Source: Lachnospiraceae bacterium
GTDB lineage: Bacteria > Bacillota > Clostridia > Lachnospirales > Lachnospiraceae
DNA length: 64,000 bases
Direction of reading: 5' to 3'
Assembly: GCA_014239155.1 (NCBI GenBank)
Contig: JAAZZQ010000048.1
Span: 1 to 64,000 of the forward strand
Below are positions 60,398 to 64,000 of the stretch, piece after piece. The first letter of the stretch is position 1. The number at the start of each line of letters is the position of its first letter. The notes beneath the pieces are model-generated. The model had not been told where the DNA came from and ran no database searches. It saw nothing but the letters and a program-made list of their open reading frames with translations. The translations under genes were made by a program, and so were the position numbers.

Positions 60398-60492
60398 GTG
60401 GTTTGAGGAAACAAAAAAGCGAGATTTTGTCAGGACTATACATGTATAGTGGTACCGCAGGTAGTTAGAGATCGGTCTTTAAGCCAGTGTAG

Positions 60493-60846
60493 CAGATAAA
60501 TAGTAATTTAGCAAGCATATATTACTTAGGCACTGGCACCAGTTTTGATATAAAGTCTAAATTTCCTGACAGTTATCAAAACTTTACAGTAGATAATTTC
60601 ATTGTTGGAATAGAATCAATGCCGTCAGCTAAAGGACAATTAATTAGGGACACTGGGGAAAACGTGCGAAGTTCAGTAAAAGGTTTTGAAATATCGAAGT
60701 CATACGATAATGGCATACTTACGATTTCTGGTACTACACAAACAACAAAGATAATTAATAGCAGTGGAGGAGCAGTTGGAGGTTCCGGTACTCAAACAGG
60801 AGTTGTTTTCGCTTATGTAGTTACTGGCGAAATAAGTATGACTTAA
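60493..60846 (+). pseudogene. Silent alternative tail-fibre tip, plus strand
   Basis: Reads INSNLASIYYLGTGTSFDIK to ...GVVFAYVVTGEISMT-stop, without start or ribosome site. It begins with part of the crossover sequence (AAATAGTAATTTA at 60498) and is homologous to the minus-strand cassette in its first 30 residues. A donor for recombination into the fibre gene. Confidence 0.7.
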
Positions 60847-60891
60847 AAAAAGTTATTTATATATACCTTAAATTAAGGTTTGCGAGATAAA

Positions 60892-61239
60892 CTAAATGTT
60901 TTTAATTTGTCCTACGGATAAGTATACTTTACAGACACTCGTAACTGATCGATTATACGACGTGTAGTGTACGCTGTTTGTTGCAGTTGCTACATTACCA
61001 CTTACTGTTACGACTCCAGTAGACGCATTATAGCTTACACTTGGTTTTGTATATCGCAGAGCAAAACTGGCACCTGGGTGAGCGTCTCCAGTATTGATCT
61101 CGCCGACGCTGCCACCTGTTGATGGGCTATCTCCTGGCATGACTATAAAGTTATCATCTGTAAATTTTTGATAGTCGTTTGGGAATTTGGTTTTGATATT
61201 AAAGCTTGTGCCAGTCCCTAAAAAGTAGACGCCCCCTGC
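60892..61239 (-). pseudogene. Silent alternative tail-fibre tip, minus strand
   Basis: After the 23-bp site the minus strand reads AGGVYFLGTGTSFNIKTKFP to ...VYLSVGQIKNI-stop, 115 residues, in the same frame as the fibre. It lacks its own start. Inversion between the two 23-bp sites would put this tip on the fibre and silence the present one. Confidence 0.8.
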
Positions 61240-61262
61240 TAAATTACTATTTTTCGTCCTAA
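61240..61262 (-). repeat. Crossover site, inverted copy
   Basis: Exact inverse of 59654-59676, at the head of the minus-strand cassette. The distance between copies is about 1.6 kb. Confidence 0.85.
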
Positions 61263-61347
61263 ACGACCGCATATGAGCATCAAAAGAGAAATTTGGTGTT
61301 GATATGCGTTTATTTATGCGCAAAAGAGGAAGAAAGGAGAAAAAGTA

Positions 61348-61677
61348 ATGGATAATCCAGTAACACACAGAGAATTAGAGCAATTTAAGGAGCTGATGGA
61401 GTCAGAAAATGACCGACTCAAGGAAGAAAATGACCGACAGAATCACCGCATCAATAATTTAGAAGAAAGTATTAAGGAGATTTCCAACCTAACAGCAGCT
61501 ACGCAAAAGCTGGCTGATAATATGGAAAACATGCTGAAAGTTCAAGAGCAACAAAGCAATCGTCTAGCACAAATTGAAAACAGAGACGGCGAGAAGTGGC
61601 GTAAGGCAATGGCATATATTGGTACTGCCATACTTGGTGCTGTTCTCGCCATCGTTTTTGCAAAAATTGGATTATAG
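61348..61677 (+). CDS. XhlA-type haemolysin/holin accessory protein
   Basis: 109 residues: long coiled coil (EQFKELMESENDRLKEENDR) then one C-terminal membrane helix (MAYIGTAILGAVLAIVFAKI) preceded by GEKWRK, the XhlA layout. Works with holin and amidase in lysis. Confidence 0.82.
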   Translation: MDNPVTHRELEQFKELMESENDRLKEENDRQNHRINNLEESIKEISNLTAATQKLADNMENMLKVQEQQSNRLAQIENRDGEKWRKAMAYIGTAILGAVLAIVFAKIGL

Positions 61678-61688
61678 GAGGCGGCAAA

Positions 61689-61976
61689 GTGAAGAAACAG
61701 AAAAGGACGATGGACATTATCCTAATATTTATCGCTGTATTTCTGCTTGCTTTTATTGTTATAATGCTGGTTTTATATTACATCACTGGTGCAATCCCAG
61801 ATACCTTATGCACTTGTGTGTTTACAGCGTGTGGAGGGGAATGCGGCATTATGGGGTGGATTAAGACAACAAAAGAGCGACAGAGAGAACGACAGTATGA
61901 ATTAGAAGATAAGAAGTATCAAGAAGGCATGGAAAAGCAGAATGATAATAGTTTTGAAGAAAACATGTCAGAATAG
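61689..61976 (+). CDS. Membrane protein of the lysis cassette
   Basis: 95 residues, GTG start after AGGAGGCGGCAAA. One long N-terminal hydrophobic helix (IILIFIAVFLLAFIVIMLVL), then a Cys-containing stretch and a charged tail. Second holin-like or regulator of lysis; family not recognised. Confidence 0.6.
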   Translation: MKKQKRTMDIILIFIAVFLLAFIVIMLVLYYITGAIPDTLCTCVFTACGGECGIMGWIKTTKERQRERQYELEDKKYQEGMEKQNDNSFEENMSE

Positions 61977-61985
61977 GAGGAAGTT

Positions 61986-62342
61986 GTGGATTTTTTCATT
62001 AGTAACTGGTATGTGATGGTTGCAGTTACCGTTGTTTTGGCAGGAGCTGGATATAGCATATATGTCTTTATTAAGAAGCTAAATACGGAACAACTGAAGT
62101 CTTTAAAGGAATGGGTGCTATGGGCTGTAACGAAGGCTGAGAAAGAATTAGGTTCTGGCACTGGCAAACTGAAACTAAGATATGTTTACGATATGTTTAT
62201 CACAAAGTTTCCTTGGCTTAGAAATGCAATTAGCTTTGAAATGGTAAGCATGATGGTTGATGATGCTCTTGAGGAAATGAGGACAATGTTGGAAAGCAAT
62301 AAGGCTGTCAAAGATTTTGTAAATGGTTTTTCTGAAGAATAG
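61986..62342 (+). CDS. LLH-family phage holin
   Basis: 118 residues; one N-terminal membrane helix (VMVAVTVVLAGAGYSIYVF) then amphipathic helices (LKEWVLWAVTKAEKELGSGT, LRYVYDMFITKFPWL), as in the LLH holins. GTG start after AGGAGGAAGTT. Forms the membrane lesion for the amidase. Confidence 0.8.
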   Translation: MDFFISNWYVMVAVTVVLAGAGYSIYVFIKKLNTEQLKSLKEWVLWAVTKAEKELGSGTGKLKLRYVYDMFITKFPWLRNAISFEMVSMMVDDALEEMRTMLESNKAVKDFVNGFSEE

Positions 62343-62405
62343 GGGAATAAAAAGGAAAGACAATTCGAGAGTAGATTTGAAATTATCATAATGAAACATA
62401 GTTCA

Positions 62406-62434
62406 GGGTGGCAATTTGCCACCCTATTTCTTTG
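62406..62434 (+). terminator. Terminator between holin and amidase
   Basis: GGGTGGCA pairs with TGCCACCC over ATT, followed by TATTTCTTT. Confidence 0.75.
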
Positions 62435-62473
62435 AACAGGATTAGACAGATATAAGAAAGTGAGGAAAAAGAA

Positions 62474-63289
62474 ATGAAATTCACCAATAGCTCGCTAGTA
62501 GTTTATAGAAAAATAAGCCCCAATAAGACATCTCCAAGGAATCATACAATTGATACTATTACAATTCATTGTATGGCAGGGAATCTATCTATTGAAGCAT
62601 GTGGAAATGTATTTGCTTCGTCTTCCAGAAAAGCATCTTCTAATTATGGGATAGGAACAGATGGACGAATTGCATTGTATGTTGAGGAAAAAGATAGGTC
62701 ATGGGCATCGTCGAATGCGAAAAATGACCATAGAGCAGTTACTATTGAAGTTGCAAATGATGGTGGAGCCCCCGATTGGCATGTATCTGATAGGGCTATA
62801 GCAAGCTTGATTGAACTTGTAACGGATATTTGTAAGAGAAATTCTATTAAAAAGTTAGTATGGAGTACAAATAAAACGGATAGAATAAACCATTTGCATG
62901 GTTGCAATATGACTGTACATAGAGATTTTGCAGCGAAAGCCTGTCCAGGGAATTACCTGTATAATCTGCATAGTTATATTGCAGAACAAGTGAATGAACG
63001 GCTTAGTGTGAAAACAACACCAACAAATGCAGCGATAACACCAGAAAGTAATCCATATAAAGAACCAACAACGAATATAAGGAAAGGTACAAAAGGAGAA
63101 GGTGCAAAATGGGTGCAATGGTATCTGTGGCGTTTTGGCTTGCTGGATAAGTTTGGAATTGATGGTGTAATCAGTTCCCAATCTGATACAGCAATTCGAG
63201 AGGCGCAACGCAGATTAGGGCTTGCGGTAGATGGCATTGTAGGTAAAAATACACGTCAGACATTTAAACAGGTGTTTGGACGGGTGTGA
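62474..63289 (+). CDS. N-acetylmuramoyl-L-alanine amidase endolysin
   Basis: 271 residues. Amidase_2/PGRP-like catalytic domain (about 1-180) with zinc ligands in ITIHCMAGN and TVHRDFAAKACPG and the NYGIGTDGRI core; then a linker and a C-terminal PG_binding_1 domain (KGEGAKWVQWYLWRFGLLDK, TAIREAQRRLGLAVDGIVGK). Cuts the stem-peptide bond to release phage. GTGAGGAAAAAGAA precedes the ATG. Confidence 0.92.
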   Translation: MKFTNSSLVVYRKISPNKTSPRNHTIDTITIHCMAGNLSIEACGNVFASSSRKASSNYGIGTDGRIALYVEEKDRSWASSNAKNDHRAVTIEVANDGGAPDWHVSDRAIASLIELVTDICKRNSIKKLVWSTNKTDRINHLHGCNMTVHRDFAAKACPGNYLYNLHSYIAEQVNERLSVKTTPTNAAITPESNPYKEPTTNIRKGTKGEGAKWVQWYLWRFGLLDKFGIDGVISSQSDTAIREAQRRLGLAVDGIVGKNTRQTFKQVFGRV

Positions 63290-63327
63290 CCATAATTATA
63301 AAAATCATTTAAACGTGGATTTTTCAC

Positions 63328-63368
63328 AAAAGACCTGTTCATGAAATTTAAGAATGGGTCTTTTTTTA
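63328..63368 (+). terminator. Terminator after the amidase
   Basis: AAAGACC pairs with GGTCTTT over 21 nt and is followed by a T run. It separates late transcription from the CRISPR unit. Confidence 0.65.
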
Positions 63369-63370
63369 TA

Positions 63371-63399
63371 TTGAAAGAGAGCGGAATGTATGATAGAAT
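63371..63399 (+). promoter_or_regulatory. Predicted promoter of the CRISPR mini-array
   Basis: TTGAAA and TAGAAT are separated by 17 nt, with an extended -10 TG. Transcription would begin near 63406 and reach the first repeat after about 143 nt. The terminator just upstream suggests independent expression. Confidence 0.65.
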
Positions 63400-63514
63400 A
63401 AAATACATAGCAGATTGTATTGATATCAGTACAATTTTTGAAAAGACAAAAAATTGGGCTGAAAAAGGTCATTATCAGAATATTCAGACAATTACCTGCA
63501 AAAACGAGCTCTGA
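63386..63514 (+). CDS. Possible small ORF (42 aa) in the CRISPR leader
   Basis: MYDRIKYIADCIDISTIFEK then TKNWAEKGHYQNIQTITCKN. GAGAG lies just upstream. It overlaps the predicted -10, so this ORF and that promoter cannot both work as drawn. No family recognised; it may be a relic carried with the array. Confidence 0.3.
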   Translation: MYDRIKYIADCIDISTIFEKTKNWAEKGHYQNIQTITCKNEL

Positions 63515-63548
63515 AAGCCTTGATTTTAGCGGGCTGTGGAAGGATACC

Positions 63549-63809
63549 GTAGAAATGGAGAATACCCGTTTAAGGGAATTGACACTCAAAATTAAAATGA
63601 ACGATAGTTTTTCCGTATTCGTTGGTAGAAATGGAGAATACCCGTTTAAGGGAATTGACACTTTTATCTAGCTTTTTCGCCATCACATACTCCTTCCGGT
63701 AGAAATGGAGAATACCCGTATAAGGGAATTGACACAATCTTTTGGTCACATACCAATCACTGAAACTATAATGTAGAAATGGAGAATACCCGTATAAGGG
63801 AATTGGCCT
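63549..63809 (+). CRISPR. Phage-borne CRISPR mini-array (4 repeats, 3 spacers)
   Basis: Repeats of 37 bp at 63549, 63625, 63699 and 63773; spacers of 39, 37 and 37 nt (63586-63624, 63662-63698, 63736-63772). Repeats begin GTAGAAATGGAGAATACCCG and end GGGAATTGACAC; repeats 1-2 have TTTAA and 3-4 TATAA in the loop of an AATACCC/GGGAATT stem. The last four bases of repeat 4 are changed, as in terminal repeats, which sets plus-strand direction. The ATTGACAC end resembles the crRNA 5' tag of type I/III systems. No cas gene lies in the window. Confidence 0.9.
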
Positions 63810-63844
63810 TCCGCCTTTCCTGATGCCTATTGTAAGGCAGATTG

Positions 63845-63874
63845 AAAAAAGGGTTGCGATTAGCAGCCCTCTTT
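63845..63874 (+). terminator. Terminator after the CRISPR array
   Basis: GGGTTGC pairs with GCAGCCC over GATTA, flanked by an A run and TCTTT. It closes the predicted array transcript and acts weakly in reverse. Confidence 0.65.
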
Positions 63875-63884
63875 GCATAAGCAT

Positions 63885-63902
63885 TATAGCAAAATTATAG
63901 CA
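63885..63902. promoter_or_regulatory. TATAGCA arm-type sites, right side
   Basis: Two copies (63885 and 63896) in the same GCATTATAGC / AAAATTATAGCA context as near attL. They place the true prophage end to their right, so the CRISPR array is inside the phage. Confidence 0.65.
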
Positions 63903-63949
63903 CGTTTTTTCAAAAATCTTGTAAAATAAGAATTTACACGCAATTAACT

Positions 63950-64000
63950 AACTGATTCGTAATCAGTAGGTCGAGGGTTCGAGTCCCTTTGGAAGCTTTT
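63950..64000 (+). repeat. attR: 51-bp copy of the tRNA-Thr 3' half
   Basis: Identical to 20096-20146 up to the window end; the host sequence continues outside, so the full repeat could be longer. Confidence 0.95.

Larger units (their letters stand above)
20096..64000. mobile_element. Integrated PBSX-like contractile-tailed prophage
   Basis: About 43.9 kb between the two att repeats. It contains integrase, lysogeny control, recombination, replication, late regulator, complete head, sheath, tube, baseplate, fibre and lysis genes in normal phage order. The sheath and tube genes predict a contractile (myovirus) tail. No essential structural gene is visibly broken, so the prophage may be inducible. 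The tail-fibre variable region and a CRISPR mini-array lie at the right end. Confidence 0.94.

Noticed and set aside
60049-61347. Diversity-generating retroelement as the cause of fibre variation
   Set aside because: No reverse transcriptase, no template repeat with adenine-directed changes; the pattern is whole-cassette inversion instead.
63586-63772. Spacers targeting this same prophage
   Set aside because: By eye none of the spacer cores, including ATGGCGAAAAAG, recurs elsewhere in the window; only a short similarity to the holin start was seen. A computed search would be needed to exclude weak matches.
63549-63809. Assigning the array to type V or type II
   Set aside because: Spacers of 37-39 nt are too long for the usual type II/V arrays, and the repeat end ATTGACAC fits class 1 better; only a database match could settle the type.
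63570-63884. A protein gene on the minus strand through the CRISPR array
   Set aside because: The open frame arises from near-identical repeats being in frame; it has no start signals of its own beyond the one inside spacer 2.

Overview
The window looks like a chromosome segment of a low-GC Clostridia, most likely Lachnospiraceae from a gut habitat. Gene families, leuB-ilvD-ilvB and serC-serA order, strong AGGAGG sites and frequent GTG/TTG starts suggest this; the genus cannot be fixed from sequence alone. It has two parts: about 20 kb of host chromosome, then an apparently complete integrated contractile-tailed prophage of about 43.9 kb that runs to the window end.

Host part (1-20070). Six small TTTA/TTTCA-loop hairpins open the window and may be the end of an IS200/IS605-type element. 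Next come aroC (minus strand), tgt, yajC, the branched-chain amino acid genes leuB-ilvD-ilvB, an L,D-transpeptidase, and the serine genes serC-serA. A promoter and terminator flanking about 220 nt without a gene mark a candidate small RNA (11833-12052). An accessory block follows: ECF sigma factor, overlapping membrane anti-sigma-like protein, and two tandem serpins, one a predicted lipoprotein and one without a signal. Both serpins have Arg at the predicted P1 position. A DUF1015 protein, an MscS channel and tRNA-Thr(CGT) close the host part.

Prophage (20096-64000). A 51-bp direct repeat of the tRNA-Thr 3' end forms attL (20096-20146) and attR (63950-64000). TATAGCA repeats lie inside both ends as probable integrase arm sites. 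Order: integrase, repressor/ImmA lysogeny switch with repeated TTGC-N5-GCWA operators, Cro-like and Xis-like proteins, recombination and replication genes (DUF1351, ERF, NinB-like, RusA, replication protein with iteron-like repeats), many small accessory genes, an ArpU-like late regulator, remnants and morons, then a PBSX-like structural module. That module runs terminase, portal, MuF, XkdF, capsid, connectors, sheath, tube, chaperone with an A_AAA_AAC frameshift site, tape measure, XkdP-Q-R-S-T-U relatives, tail fibre, holins and amidase.

Two features stand out. First, a four-repeat CRISPR mini-array (63549-63809) sits between the lysis genes and attR with no cas gene nearby. Its 37-bp repeats end in ATTGACAC, its spacers are 37-39 nt, and it has its own promoter. 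One spacer is the reverse complement of a ribosome-binding site plus start codon, as expected for a guide aimed at mRNA. Second, the tail-fibre C-terminus is followed by alternative C-terminal cassettes in both orientations. A perfect 23-bp inverted repeat would fuse one cassette in frame to the fibre by inversion. A truncated tyrosine-recombinase gene lies among the cassettes. Together these suggest a temperate phage that can vary its receptor-binding tip and may carry RNA guides against competing phages.
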